Of a DNA stretch of 64,000 nucleotides, positions 19,234 to 30,991 are shown one piece after another; positions within the stretch are counted from its first letter, which is position 1, and every line of letters begins with the position of its first letter. Below the pieces are notes generated by a model, which was given only the letters and a program-made list of their open reading frames with translations, made no database searches and had not been told where the DNA came from. The position numbers were made by a program, and so were the translations under genes. The stretch comes from Photobacterium angustum (GTDB lineage Bacteria; Pseudomonadota; Gammaproteobacteria; Enterobacterales; Vibrionaceae): contig NZ_PYOM01000018.1 of assembly GCF_003026365.1 (NCBI RefSeq), positions 1 to 64,000 on the forward strand, read 5' to 3'.

Positions 19234-20496
19234 TTAAGCAGGATTTACTTCTGCATTTACTGGCTCTTCAATAGCACCTTCGGTTTTAGCAACAATGGTA
19301 TTTACTGCCGTATCTCCAACTACATTAGATGACGTACAAAACATATCGTTAATACGGTCAACAGCTGCAACAATAGCTAAACCTTCTGCAGGTAGTCCTA
19401 ATTGGTTAAGCAATACACCTACCATCACGATACCACCACCCGGTACACCACCAGCGCCCACAGACAGTAGCAAGATAGTTAAACCTAATGTCACAATGTC
19501 TGAAGAGTTAATAGGTTGGCCAAATGCATTCGCCACAAAAATGGTTGCTAGTGCAATATAAATAGAGACACCTGACATGTTCATGGTTGCACCTAGAGGT
19601 ACACCAAAACCTGCAACAGATTTAGAAACGTTTAACTTTTCCGTTAAGGTTCGCATGGTAACTGGGATGGTTGCGTTTGAACTTGCTGTTGATAGCGAGA
19701 ATAAAACCTGCTCACGTGTTGCACGCAAAAATGTCTTAGGTGATGTGCCCGTCGCAAAGCTTACTGCCATTGGATAGAAAATGAAGATCCAGAACACCAA
19801 CATGCTAACAACTAACGCTACGTAACCTGCAACAGATAACAGCGTATGTGAATCCAGTGTTGCCCCTAATTGGATCATTAGCGCGAATACACCGTATGGC
19901 GCAAGACTCATCACTAAGCCAACCAGCTTCATCATGATTTCGTTAGCCACTTTAAAGGTACGAATAGCTGGACCACCACGCGAATCTAATGCTTGAATAG
20001 CAAGCCCCGTCAAAATTGCCATAAAGATAATTTGTAACATATCGCCATTAGCAAAGGCTTGAACTGGATTGCTTGGTACGATATTCACAACTAAATCAAA
20101 GAGATTAGGCGTTTCTGTTGATGTAAGTTTAACGGATTCAGACACGCTTCCTGCTAAATTCGCGCCTTTACCCGGTTGGAAAATCATACCTACAGCTAAC
20201 GCTGCACTGATCGCAATAATGGTATTAATAATGTAAAGCGCAAAAGTTTTACCACCAAGACGACCAAACGCTTTTACGTCTTTTAGCTCCACGATACCGC
20301 AGACAATAGATACAAAAACTAAAGGTACAACAAGCAATTTGATTAGGGATACAAACATCCCCCCAGCACCTTCTGCTGCCCCTAATAAGTAAGTATCAAA
20401 GAATGCGATATCATTAAAAATATATTGGATTGCTGTGCCGATTATTAGACCTGCAAAAAGACCGACAAAGATCTTTGTTGAGAGCGATTTATCCAT
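19234..20496 (-). CDS. Dicarboxylate/amino acid:cation symporter (DAACS family)
   Basis: Inner-membrane Na+- or H+-coupled carrier for glutamate, aspartate or C4-dicarboxylates; 420 residues, the normal size. Diagnostic segments are the serine-rich loop SLSTASSNATIPVTMR, the VPLGATMNMSG motif, GAGGVPGGGIVMV (re-entrant hairpin HP2) and the substrate/cation helix VDRINDMFCTSSNVVGD. The GltP, DctA and related subfamilies cannot be separated with confidence by eye. The gene stands alone with its own terminator. Confidence 0.92.
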   Translation of the reverse strand: MDKSLSTKIFVGLFAGLIIGTAIQYIFNDIAFFDTYLLGAAEGAGGMFVSLIKLLVVPLVFVSIVCGIVELKDVKAFGRLGGKTFALYIINTIIAISAALAVGMIFQPGKGANLAGSVSESVKLTSTETPNLFDLVVNIVPSNPVQAFANGDMLQIIFMAILTGLAIQALDSRGGPAIRTFKVANEIMMKLVGLVMSLAPYGVFALMIQLGATLDSHTLLSVAGYVALVVSMLVFWIFIFYPMAVSFATGTSPKTFLRATREQVLFSLSTASSNATIPVTMRTLTEKLNVSKSVAGFGVPLGATMNMSGVSIYIALATIFVANAFGQPINSSDIVTLGLTILLLSVGAGGVPGGGIVMVGVLLNQLGLPAEGLAIVAAVDRINDMFCTSSNVVGDTAVNTIVAKTEGAIEEPVNAEVNPA

Positions 20497-20884
20497 TGCT
20501 CATCTCCGATTGTTATGTTGTGTTTTTATAATTTAATAGTGACTAATAACACTATTTTGCTATCTAGCCAGTGCATAATACACAACAACATAACAATTCA
20601 AAGTATTTGTTTACAAAAGTGCAACATCGATCATTTAGAGTAAATAACCAAAATCACATTCATTTTTCGCATAACACATTGAGATATAATGTATAAAACA
20701 CCTGTTTTACCTCCAAGGAAGCATAATATCTTGCGAACAACAAAAATTATCGCTGGCTATTTTTTATACATATTTTAATGCATATGTTATGTGAAATATC
20801 TTGGTGGGAATTAATTTCGTATTATGTAGCCATTAAAAAAGGCCACCTAAGTGACCTTTGAATTATTTTTAGTTACCTAATAAC
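20497..20884. other. Intergenic region, symporter promoter and protease terminator
   Basis: About 390 bases between two minus-strand genes. The part from 20497 to 20800 should hold the symporter promoter and contains no reading frame or clear operator. A terminator for the preceding protease gene sits at 20836-20859. Confidence 0.5.
20836..20859 (-). terminator. Terminator of the GlyGly-CTERM protease gene
   Basis: GGCCAC (20841-20846) faces GTGACC (20851-20856), extended by A-T pairs. The single mismatch on the plus strand becomes a G-U pair in the minus-strand RNA, where a T run also follows. Both points support the minus direction. Confidence 0.75.
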
Positions 20885-22285
20885 TCAACGTTTACGCAGT
20901 AAAGCTGTACCAAATAGCAGAAAAAGAGCTATAAAATTAAGACTGCCACCACCGCCACTATTATTATTATCGTTATTGTCATCATCATATGGAATTAAGT
21001 CTTCAGTTTTTTTATCATATGGAATTAAGTCGTCAAATTTATTAACAACTTTAATTTTTAATGAATTACCAGCATTACCCAATTCAATGGCCCCACTTTT
21101 TCCATCATTAATACTAAAGCTTAATTGACAAACATCAAATGGTTTTATTAATCGATTACAGTCCGATTTAGAGTCTAAGGTAATATTATTACTTGAAGAC
21201 AAATCGTCGCTATCAAATAAATTAACATCATTTACCGTTAAATTCTGAACCGTAATATTATATTCTTTTCCAATATCATTTACTTCAACAACAGTTGGAG
21301 CATTCCAACCATTAATCTGTTGAGTTATCAGTTCAATCGCATCTTTACTGAATGTTTGATAAATAGCGCGTTTATTCGTTTCGCTCTCCGTTTCTCTATC
21401 GGAGAAAATTGCTGTATGAGTAACACCATACGTGACATCATTGCCACCTTTATTCACAATTAACGGGCCACCAGAGTCACCATGGTTAGCATTGCTATAA
21501 CCTTCATCTTTGTTTACATAATTATACTTTACACTATCAGAGCATACGTATTGATCTTTTTGGTCAAAACTAAAACTATAGCTATTTGGCACAGGAAATT
21601 GATTATATGTTAAACCCTTACATCCAGCATCCATAAGCACATATGTTTGTAATAAATGCTCAGAATTCCTGGTTGATTCTCCACAGTCACCATTAATGCA
21701 TAACGTATTACCGAATCCAATAACCTTAGATGGAATCGATTTTACCTCTTGCTGTGGCTCACCAAGATAAATGGCTTTTGTTAGTTGAATATCATTTTTT
21801 AAATACTTACTTAAATCAAGAATAATTAAATCATGGAAATCAGTCCAGTCTGACGTTTCCCAATCACTATTGATTCCAGAAATTCTAACAACATCTTTAA
21901 AAACTGTTGGTACGTCATATTTCTGCTTTTCCATACCAATAACAATATCAGCTTCAATTAATTTTTCTTTAACAGGATTATTCCAAAGTGTAGGTCTTTG
22001 ATGACCTGGCTCTTTCGCTTCCCACCAAGTAAAATCATCACCATGATCGGTGAAACAATGCTTTGCAGATATAAAATAATGCCCCGCAATAACAACGCCA
22101 CCACAACTTATATCCCTAGCTGGTTCATTTGCATCCCAAGCAGCATTAAGATATACAGCCCCAAAATATGGAAACTCATTTTCTAAAGTGTCACTACCAC
22201 CATTAATTTTTAAATCTGCATTTGCTGATGCAGATAGCATTAAAGGTAAAACGGCTAGAGCAGAAGTAACTAAAGTTTTATTCAT
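20885..22285 (-). CDS. Secreted trypsin-like serine protease with GlyGly-CTERM tail
   Basis: 466 residues. A signal peptide (1-23, ending SANA) is followed by an S1 (chymotrypsin-fold) domain with His76 in ISAKHCF, Asp152 in FHDLIILDL and Ser271 in NHGDSGGPL. The C-terminus (about 443-466) is a glycine run, a hydrophobic segment and LLRKR: the GlyGly-CTERM signal, which in Vibrio and Shewanella is cut by rhombosortase and linked to type II secretion and surface attachment. Before it, a 10-residue unit containing DLIPYD occurs twice, encoded by a 30-base tandem repeat (20984-21031). No rhombosortase gene lies in the window. Substrates are unknown. Confidence 0.92.
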   Translation of the reverse strand: MNKTLVTSALAVLPLMLSASANADLKINGGSDTLENEFPYFGAVYLNAAWDANEPARDISCGGVVIAGHYFISAKHCFTDHGDDFTWWEAKEPGHQRPTLWNNPVKEKLIEADIVIGMEKQKYDVPTVFKDVVRISGINSDWETSDWTDFHDLIILDLSKYLKNDIQLTKAIYLGEPQQEVKSIPSKVIGFGNTLCINGDCGESTRNSEHLLQTYVLMDAGCKGLTYNQFPVPNSYSFSFDQKDQYVCSDSVKYNYVNKDEGYSNANHGDSGGPLIVNKGGNDVTYGVTHTAIFSDRETESETNKRAIYQTFSKDAIELITQQINGWNAPTVVEVNDIGKEYNITVQNLTVNDVNLFDSDDLSSSNNITLDSKSDCNRLIKPFDVCQLSFSINDGKSGAIELGNAGNSLKIKVVNKFDDLIPYDKKTEDLIPYDDDNNDNNNSGGGGSLNFIALFLLFGTALLRKR

Positions 22286-22616
22286 TAAAGTGTTAACCTT
22301 ATTTCAGATAAACCTTGTGACAATCAATACAAGTACTAACGCATTCACTATTAACATTTTAATAAATACAGACTTAACTAATCATAACACTGTACAATTA
22401 GACGCATGTTACAGATTTATGCTGATATCCGACAACAAGATAAGGACAAAAAATTGCAATATAAGGACTTTAAACTCGCTACTTCACTTGTTATATAAAG
22501 TAATATGTGAACGGTTACACAATTCGTTCTGTATTTAAAACAATAAAAACTTATTTTCTTTTAAAAAGCCTAATCATGATAATTAGGCTTTAGAAATAGC
22601 AGCTATAATACTTTCT
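22286..22616. other. Promoter region of the protease gene
   Basis: About 330 bases, A+T-rich, between two minus-strand genes. A frame on the plus strand crosses this region from inside the protease gene but has no protein-like composition or ribosome site. The only clear element is the terminator at 22565-22591. Confidence 0.4.
22565..22591 (-). terminator. Terminator of the lacZ-permease unit
   Basis: A 10-bp perfect stem (AAAGCCTAAT at 22565-22574 with ATTAGGCTTT at 22582-22591) lies 26 bases after the permease stop codon; on the minus strand the stem is followed by a short T-rich run. Confidence 0.8.
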
Positions 22617-24143
22617 TTATACTTTATTGAATAACGAAGTATCATGTGGATTTTTAATTCGCCATTTATTATATAAGTGGCTACAGTAGGCAAATACAGC
22701 AATGATACTTAATGGCCCTAATATAAGTTGAATTAAGGAGCCACTGAAATTTTCATCCCAATTTTCAGGTCCAGGTACTAACGCAGCAATTGTAGCAGCA
22801 ATAAATATAAGCACCATAGGTAATACAGATAATATCGGCAAAACTTTACCTTTACCTAAAAAGTAAAAGTCGCGCTTAAAGTCTTTATTCTCAGAGTTTA
22901 ATCGAAGTTTTATATAGCCAACCATCAAGAACATAACTGGTATAGTTGCAGCACCACCATCTAAGTTTTTCACAGCGATAAGAAGCGAGTTCATTCCTGA
23001 GCTAAATTGCCCAAACATAAACACAACGATAATAACACTAACTAAAATACCTTGCATACGTAGTGCGTTTACAGGTGTTCCCTCTTTGTTTACTTCAGAC
23101 AGCTTACTTCCAAATATCCCTTTGGGTGCATCAACAAAAAGCATCTTAACAGGGGCAGAAGTCCATAACATTAATGAACCACATAAGGTCGTTAATAATA
23201 AAAACAGTGCTATGACATTTGTCCACCATGAAGGAAAATCAAGTTGTTGGAATACAACATAAATTGTAGACATCAGTCCCAACTTAGAAGCTTGGTCTGC
23301 AGGAAGAATCATGTTTAGTAACAGCGCAGAGAAGATCATAATACCAGAGAAAATCATAACGTTGAGTGTTAAACCGATTCTGAAAGAACGTTCACCACCT
23401 TTAATGTTACGCTTATACGCAGCAAGGGCTTCTAAGCCACCGATTGATTGTAGTGCCCATGACATCGAAGCAATTTTTGACCAAGAAAGATCAATACCTG
23501 TCATATATTCAGGAATAACAGGCATACCATTGAAAGAGATATTGCCATGAGATAATTTTAGTATTGCAGCAACAACAAAGATGACCGTTAAACCAAAGCC
23601 TGCATAACCAGCAAATGATAATAAGCGTGATAGCCATTTCGGCCCTTTCATTGAAACCCAAGTTGCTAACCAGAACAATAAAATAGAAGTAAAGCTTATA
23701 ATTGGTTTAAACCATAATTGATTTGTTAAATGGGTTACAAACTCGACATTACTACTAAATGTATAAAGTGTATAAGTTATGATATTTGGCAGTAAATCGA
23801 CAAAATAAAAGATATTTACATAAAAATAGAAAAATCCTGCAATAAAGCCATATTTACGCCCGAATATTAGATTAAGCCAAGTTTGATAACCACTCTCAGA
23901 ATCTTTGAGTTTTTCAAGAGAGGAAAATTCAATAATCATAAAAGTATACGGGATCGCATATAATAAAGATGCAAAAGCATACAGTAGCCATGAATTATGC
24001 CCCCAGTCGGTATATTGACTCACAACACCTTTAAGAACAAATCCACCACCAGCGATAGAAAAGAAGAGAAAAGTGATAAGTGACATTTTATAACGCGTAT
24101 CAGCTTGTTCAGACACAATTAATGTGTCGGCTTGTTCAGACAT
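22617..24143 (-). CDS. APC-superfamily permease (YjeM-like) next to lacZ
   Basis: 508 residues with about 12 hydrophobic segments. The N-terminal helix with FFSIAGGGFVLKGVV and the segment YAIPYTFMIIEFSSLEKLKDSESGY resemble the amino-acid/polyamine/organocation permeases, in particular the YjeM and glutamate/GABA antiporter branch. The gene starts 68 bases after the lacZ stop and has no terminator before it, so the two are probably cotranscribed. A carrier of this type would normally take amino acids, which is odd beside a beta-galactosidase. The first 16 residues contain SEQADT twice (positions 2-7 and 11-16), from a short tandem duplication at the 5' end. Confidence 0.82.
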   Translation of the reverse strand: MSEQADTLIVSEQADTRYKMSLITFLFFSIAGGGFVLKGVVSQYTDWGHNSWLLYAFASLLYAIPYTFMIIEFSSLEKLKDSESGYQTWLNLIFGRKYGFIAGFFYFYVNIFYFVDLLPNIITYTLYTFSSNVEFVTHLTNQLWFKPIISFTSILLFWLATWVSMKGPKWLSRLLSFAGYAGFGLTVIFVVAAILKLSHGNISFNGMPVIPEYMTGIDLSWSKIASMSWALQSIGGLEALAAYKRNIKGGERSFRIGLTLNVMIFSGIMIFSALLLNMILPADQASKLGLMSTIYVVFQQLDFPSWWTNVIALFLLLTTLCGSLMLWTSAPVKMLFVDAPKGIFGSKLSEVNKEGTPVNALRMQGILVSVIIVVFMFGQFSSGMNSLLIAVKNLDGGAATIPVMFLMVGYIKLRLNSENKDFKRDFYFLGKGKVLPILSVLPMVLIFIAATIAALVPGPENWDENFSGSLIQLILGPLSIIAVFAYCSHLYNKWRIKNPHDTSLFNKV

Positions 24144-24211
24144 TATTATTGCCTTCTTGTTATTGGTTTATATATTGCCGATGCAAAGTACACCGGCAAC
24201 GTTGGTTAAAG

Positions 24212-27400
<3,189 letters not shown>

Positions 27401-27541
27401 TTACTTCGGTCTGAGTGGAAATTAGCAGTGTTTACCTGTTTTTTATGTGACTTAAGTAGAATATATAGCTAGAAGCTAATTATCGCCACGCTAAGGTTTG
27501 AAATTAGAAACAAGAAAAAAGTAAAATTAAGTAAAACATTT

Positions 27542-27570
27542 ACTCCTGTATGTACTGTAAATACAGGAGT
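27542..27570. promoter_or_regulatory. Perfect inverted repeat between lacZ and EamA gene
   Basis: ACTCCTGTA (27542-27550) and TACAGGAGT (27562-27570) are exact inverted copies around 11 bases. Because the flanking genes are divergent, a terminator has no obvious gene to serve, so an operator or a relic terminator is possible. Confidence 0.45.
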
Positions 27571-27696
27571 GTCAGCTTTTATTTAAAAAAATTAACACTC
27601 AGTAATTTCATTTTCTGTATCTATGTTTTTAAAAATATGAAGTGAGAAAATTACTTAATAACTATTAACCTGCCTTGTGTAGCCATAACTTAGTTT

Positions 27697-27712
27697 TGTG
27701 ATATTGTTCACT
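27697..27712. promoter_or_regulatory. CRP-like site upstream of the EamA transporter gene
   Basis: TGTGA-N6-TCACT at 27697-27712, one base off the CRP consensus, ends 30 bases before the EamA start codon. That is close to the gene, so the site could sit at or near its promoter; it is about 340 bases from lacZ. Confidence 0.5.
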
Positions 27713-27742
27713 AGTAATTAATCTATTAACAAAACAAATACG

Positions 27743-28648
27743 ATGAAAAGTAAAAACAAAAATACGCTTGGCGCTATTTTGATAATATTTGCGACATTAT
27801 CATTAACGTTAAAAGACAGCGCGGATAAGTATCTGGTACAACATGATTACCACCCTATTCAAATGGTTTTCTTTCGCTTTGCTATTCCATTTCTATTTAT
27901 GCTGATTTTGATGCCTAAACAAACAAAAACAGCAATTTTAGCTACTAATAGTAAATTACTGTTACGTTCATTTTTATTTTTAATGTGTGCTGTTACATCA
28001 GTGATTGCTTTAAATTACATACCACTTGAGATATACATTATCATTGTTCAGATGGGCAGCATTGCTTATATGTTAGGTGGAGCAATATTTTTTAATGAAA
28101 AACTTACAGCCATTAAAATTATTGCAACCATACTTGGGTTTATCGGTGTTGTCATAGTAATAAATCCAACAGACATTAATGGCTTACATTGGATGTATTT
28201 ATTACCCCTACTAATTGCAGTGACTAATTCAGGTTATAATTTAATAACTAAAACCATTGATTCAAAAATTTCACTAGTGTCAATTTTAATAAACTCATTT
28301 TTTATATTAGGACTCGTATCAACATTGGCACTAATTATAGACCCAGATATCTGGAAGACACCGTCCTTAGCAGCATTACCTTATTTTCTCACCATCCCTA
28401 TAGTAACTATCATTTCACAGTTATGTTTAATCAAAGCCATGAACGTGGCCGAAGCCTCTCATGTCGCTCCATTTTTCTACTTTCAAATCTTATTTTCATG
28501 CATTTTTGGTTACTGGTTGTTTAATGAAATCCCAACGGTTTATACCATAATCGGTGGGATATTTATTGTTATCGCGGGCTTGCTTATTACCTATTCAAGC
28601 TACAGACCTTTTTCAAGTAAACATAAAGCATCATTTACAAAAAAATAA
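27743..28648 (+). CDS. EamA/DMT-family transporter
   Basis: 301 residues with about ten hydrophobic helices arranged as two EamA repeats: the first about residues 7-140 (ending in GFIGVVIVINP), the second about 150-290 (ending in GGIFIVIAGLLITYSS). The drug/metabolite transporter superfamily exports amino acids, nucleosides and other metabolites. The substrate cannot be told. It is divergent from lacZ. A hairpin at 28654-28691 follows the stop codon. A second EamA gene starts at 63705. Confidence 0.85.
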   Translation: MKSKNKNTLGAILIIFATLSLTLKDSADKYLVQHDYHPIQMVFFRFAIPFLFMLILMPKQTKTAILATNSKLLLRSFLFLMCAVTSVIALNYIPLEIYIIIVQMGSIAYMLGGAIFFNEKLTAIKIIATILGFIGVVIVINPTDINGLHWMYLLPLLIAVTNSGYNLITKTIDSKISLVSILINSFFILGLVSTLALIIDPDIWKTPSLAALPYFLTIPIVTIISQLCLIKAMNVAEASHVAPFFYFQILFSCIFGYWLFNEIPTVYTIIGGIFIVIAGLLITYSSYRPFSSKHKASFTKK

Positions 28649-28653
28649 ACACT

Positions 28654-28691
28654 TGCACTTAATTGGTTCAATCACTCACCATTTAAGTGCA
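28654..28691 (+). terminator. Weak hairpin after the EamA gene
   Basis: TGCACTTAA (28654-28662) and TTAAGTGCA (28683-28691) are exact inverted copies with a 20-base loop. No T run follows, so termination activity is uncertain. Confidence 0.35.
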
Positions 28692-28802
28692 TAAACTTCA
28701 TTGTTCATCTATAAACCACACTAACCTGCTGATTTATAATAAGAGAAAAGTTGGTATGAGAATTGTTACAATTCCAACGTATCATAAAATAAAGGTGTGA
28801 TT

Positions 28803-29096
28803 ATGTATATTGAACATAAACATTTTAAACTTCCTAACAATGCATCTGAGGTTGATGTTTTCATAAGTCCAACAGGCGATATCGAAGTTATGATAGAAGG
28901 GAATCAACAAGTACTGAAAGGTGATTTTCATAATCTTTCATTCAAGAAAATGAATGCAGGAATTGACTTGATATACAAGACACGTTCAAAGAAAAGCTCT
29001 TGGGATATTATCCTGACACCACAGGATGCAGAAATGGTAACTAAAATGATGAATGAAGCCGATGAAAATTATGAAATTATTATGCGAGATTTATAG
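28803..29096 (+). CDS. Small conserved-looking protein of unknown function
   Basis: 97 residues from ATG 28803, which is preceded by AAAGG at a spacing of seven; an in-frame GTG at 28797 is less likely. No signal peptide or membrane helix is seen. The sequence is a plausible mixed alpha/beta cytoplasmic protein: a beta-rich first two-thirds (EVDVFISPTGDIEVMIEG) and a helical end (DAEMVTKMMNEADENYEIIM). No family was recognised. Flanking hairpins (28654 and 29104) suggest an independent transcription unit. Confidence 0.65.
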   Translation: MYIEHKHFKLPNNASEVDVFISPTGDIEVMIEGNQQVLKGDFHNLSFKKMNAGIDLIYKTRSKKSSWDIILTPQDAEMVTKMMNEADENYEIIMRDL

Positions 29097-29523
29097 TAAT
29101 GTCAGGGGTTAGAAGCCTAACCCCTTTGATAAATAAAACTAATAATTATAAACATAAAAACAACCTAATTTATCATCAATATTATTTGAACAACATTAAA
29201 CCTATGTGTTAATTAAAAATATTATGTAGTTACTTTCAAAATCAATATATAGTTAACAATACAATTAAGAATATTAAAACAAATATCAACACTTCGTCCG
29301 CCCATAAAAAATCATTATTAACTTTTTTTAGCCTGACAATATTGTGAAAATTTAAATATTAAACATTGTGATATTGTCATTACATGTATTTTATTGATGT
29401 TAATTGTGATTATATATAAATGATATTTTATGTATTACATCACGCCATGTTATGTGTCGAGGTCGAATTGTCGATAAATGCCATATCACTAAGAAATTAA
29501 ATAGGTATATTTCCGACCTAAAT
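29097..29523. other. A+T-rich gap with terminator
   Basis: After the terminator at 29104-29127, the 29130-29450 stretch is extremely A+T-rich with no supported reading frame. The plus-strand frame around 29452-29646 is antisense to a more convincing small membrane protein gene (29524-29703) and was not called. Confidence 0.4.
29104..29127 (+). terminator. Terminator after the 97-residue protein gene
   Basis: AGGGGTTAG (29104-29112) pairs perfectly with CTAACCCCT (29117-29125), with only three Ts following. Confidence 0.6.
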
Positions 29524-29703
29524 TTACTCACTGTTATCTATCCACCTTTCAAGTCTCGCCTTTATGATAGCAGCTTCTTTTGCTTTTTCTTTCGCAAGGT
29601 CGGTTCGTTCTCGATAGGCTTTACCTGCAAAAAAGCCTGCAACTAAGAAACATAAAATCAACAAGATTAATAAGCTAATTTTCGCTTTATTTATATTTAA
29701 CAT
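29524..29703 (-). CDS. Small single-pass membrane protein (59 residues)
   Basis: The frame from ATG 29701-29703 to a stop at 29524-29526 gives 59 residues. Lys-rich residues 1-8 are followed by a clean membrane helix, ISLLILLILCFLVAGFFAG (9-27), and then a charged helix rich in Lys, Arg, Glu and Ala (RERTDLAKEKAKEAAIIKAR) that could form a coiled coil. This is a typical layout for a small inner-membrane protein with its C-terminal helix in the cytoplasm. The ribosome site is weak (AGAAGAAA). No family was recognised. The composition is far more protein-like than the opposite frame. Confidence 0.55.
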   Translation of the reverse strand: MLNINKAKISLLILLILCFLVAGFFAGKAYRERTDLAKEKAKEAAIIKARLERWIDNSE

Positions 29704-29905
29704 GCTATATTTCTTCTTTTCAATCTAACTTGTTGCTACAAAATATAAGTGTAACTTTATAATAATAGTTAGAAATCCCCAAGATAACCGCTCTAATTAC
29801 TCATCTACCTATTGCTGTAATAGCTATTTTCTTTGCATAAAAATTTGATCTACGTTGTAATATTTGTATGATATATGCCTAATTATTATTAAAAGACATA
29901 ATCCA

Positions 29906-30898
29906 ATGACTACTACACTAACTTCCCCATTAAAACGTATCCGTCGTATGCGTCGCAGTGCAAATATGCGTGATCTTGTTCGTGAACACGAATTCAAATT
30001 AGCCGATCTGATCCACCCTATCTTTATTGAAGAAACATTAACTGAAGAAGTACCGATCAGTACTATGCCGGGGATCTCACGTATTCCTGAAACTATGTTG
30101 GCAGATGAAGTGAAGGTACTTTATAAGTTGGGTGTGCGATATGTTATGCCTTTTGGTATTTCACACACGAAAGATGAGATTGGTAGCGACACATGGAATG
30201 ATGATGGCTTACTGGCACGTATGGTGAGAACCATTAAAGTAGCATGCCCAGATATGATGGTGATCCCTGATATTTGTTTCTGTGAATACACAACGCATGG
30301 TCACTGTGGTGTTTACCATGACGAACATGTTTTAAACGATGAAACATTAGAACTATTAGTTAAACAAAGTGTAACGGCAGCACGTGCTGGTGCAGATATG
30401 CTTGCGCCATCAGCCATGATGGATGGACAAGTTAAAGCTATTCGTGAAGGGTTAGATGCCGCAGGTTTTGAACATGTAGCCATTCTTGCTCACGCGGTTA
30501 AGTTCGCCTCATCATTTTATGGCCCATTCCGTACAGCGGTTGATTGTGACTTAACAGGTGATCGCAAAGAATACCAAATGGATTGTGCTAATGGTCGTCA
30601 AGCGTTACAAGAAGCATTACTTGACGAGGAAGAAGGTGCAGATATTTTAATGGTGAAACCTGGAACACCTTACCTTGATGTTGTTGCGAATCTTCGTTAC
30701 GAAACTCACCTTCCTCTTGCTGTTTACCAAGTCGGTGGAGAGTACGCTGGGATCAAATTTGCCGCGTTAGCAGGTGCTCTTGATGAAAAACGTGTGGTAT
30801 ACGAAACATTAACCGGCTTTAAACGCGCTGGCGCTGATTTAATTGTCAGCTACTATACCAAGCAAGTGGCTGAGTGGATGGCGCAAGAAAACGCGTAA
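29906..30898 (+). CDS. hemB: Delta-aminolevulinic acid dehydratase (porphobilinogen synthase)
   Basis: Condenses two 5-aminolevulinate molecules to porphobilinogen in haem, sirohaem and cobalamin synthesis; cytoplasmic octamer. From ATG 29906 the protein has 330 residues, matching the family; an upstream in-frame start at 29864 would add 14 unlike residues. The metal-site cysteines are in DICFCEYTTHGHCGV (zinc type), and both active-site lysines are visible, in AHAVKFASSFYGPFR and in LMVKPGTPYLD. The ribosome site is weak. It stands alone, with a hairpin after the stop codon. Confidence 0.96.
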   Translation: MTTTLTSPLKRIRRMRRSANMRDLVREHEFKLADLIHPIFIEETLTEEVPISTMPGISRIPETMLADEVKVLYKLGVRYVMPFGISHTKDEIGSDTWNDDGLLARMVRTIKVACPDMMVIPDICFCEYTTHGHCGVYHDEHVLNDETLELLVKQSVTAARAGADMLAPSAMMDGQVKAIREGLDAAGFEHVAILAHAVKFASSFYGPFRTAVDCDLTGDRKEYQMDCANGRQALQEALLDEEEGADILMVKPGTPYLDVVANLRYETHLPLAVYQVGGEYAGIKFAALAGALDEKRVVYETLTGFKRAGADLIVSYYTKQVAEWMAQENA

Positions 30899-30918
30899 AA
30901 GAACCACCTCTTAATTCC

Positions 30919-30956
30919 GTCTTAAACCTCGTGCTATCTGCCAATAGGTTTAAGAC
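30919..30956 (+). terminator. Hairpin after hemB
   Basis: An 11-bp exact stem (GTCTTAAACCT at 30919-30929 with AGGTTTAAGAC at 30946-30956) with a 16-base loop lies 20 bases after hemB. No T run follows, so it may stabilise the mRNA end rather than terminate. Confidence 0.5.
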
Positions 30957-30991
30957 GATATTCAAATAACTATTTAATAGCGTAAAGGTAA

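Noticed and set aside
22188..22538. Plus-strand frame of 116 codons upstream of the protease gene
   Set aside because: It starts inside the antisense of the protease gene, has no ribosome site and its composition is not protein-like.
29452..29646. Plus-strand frame of 64 codons
   Set aside because: Antisense to the better-supported 59-residue membrane protein; rich in Cys, Phe and Ser as expected of an antisense shadow.
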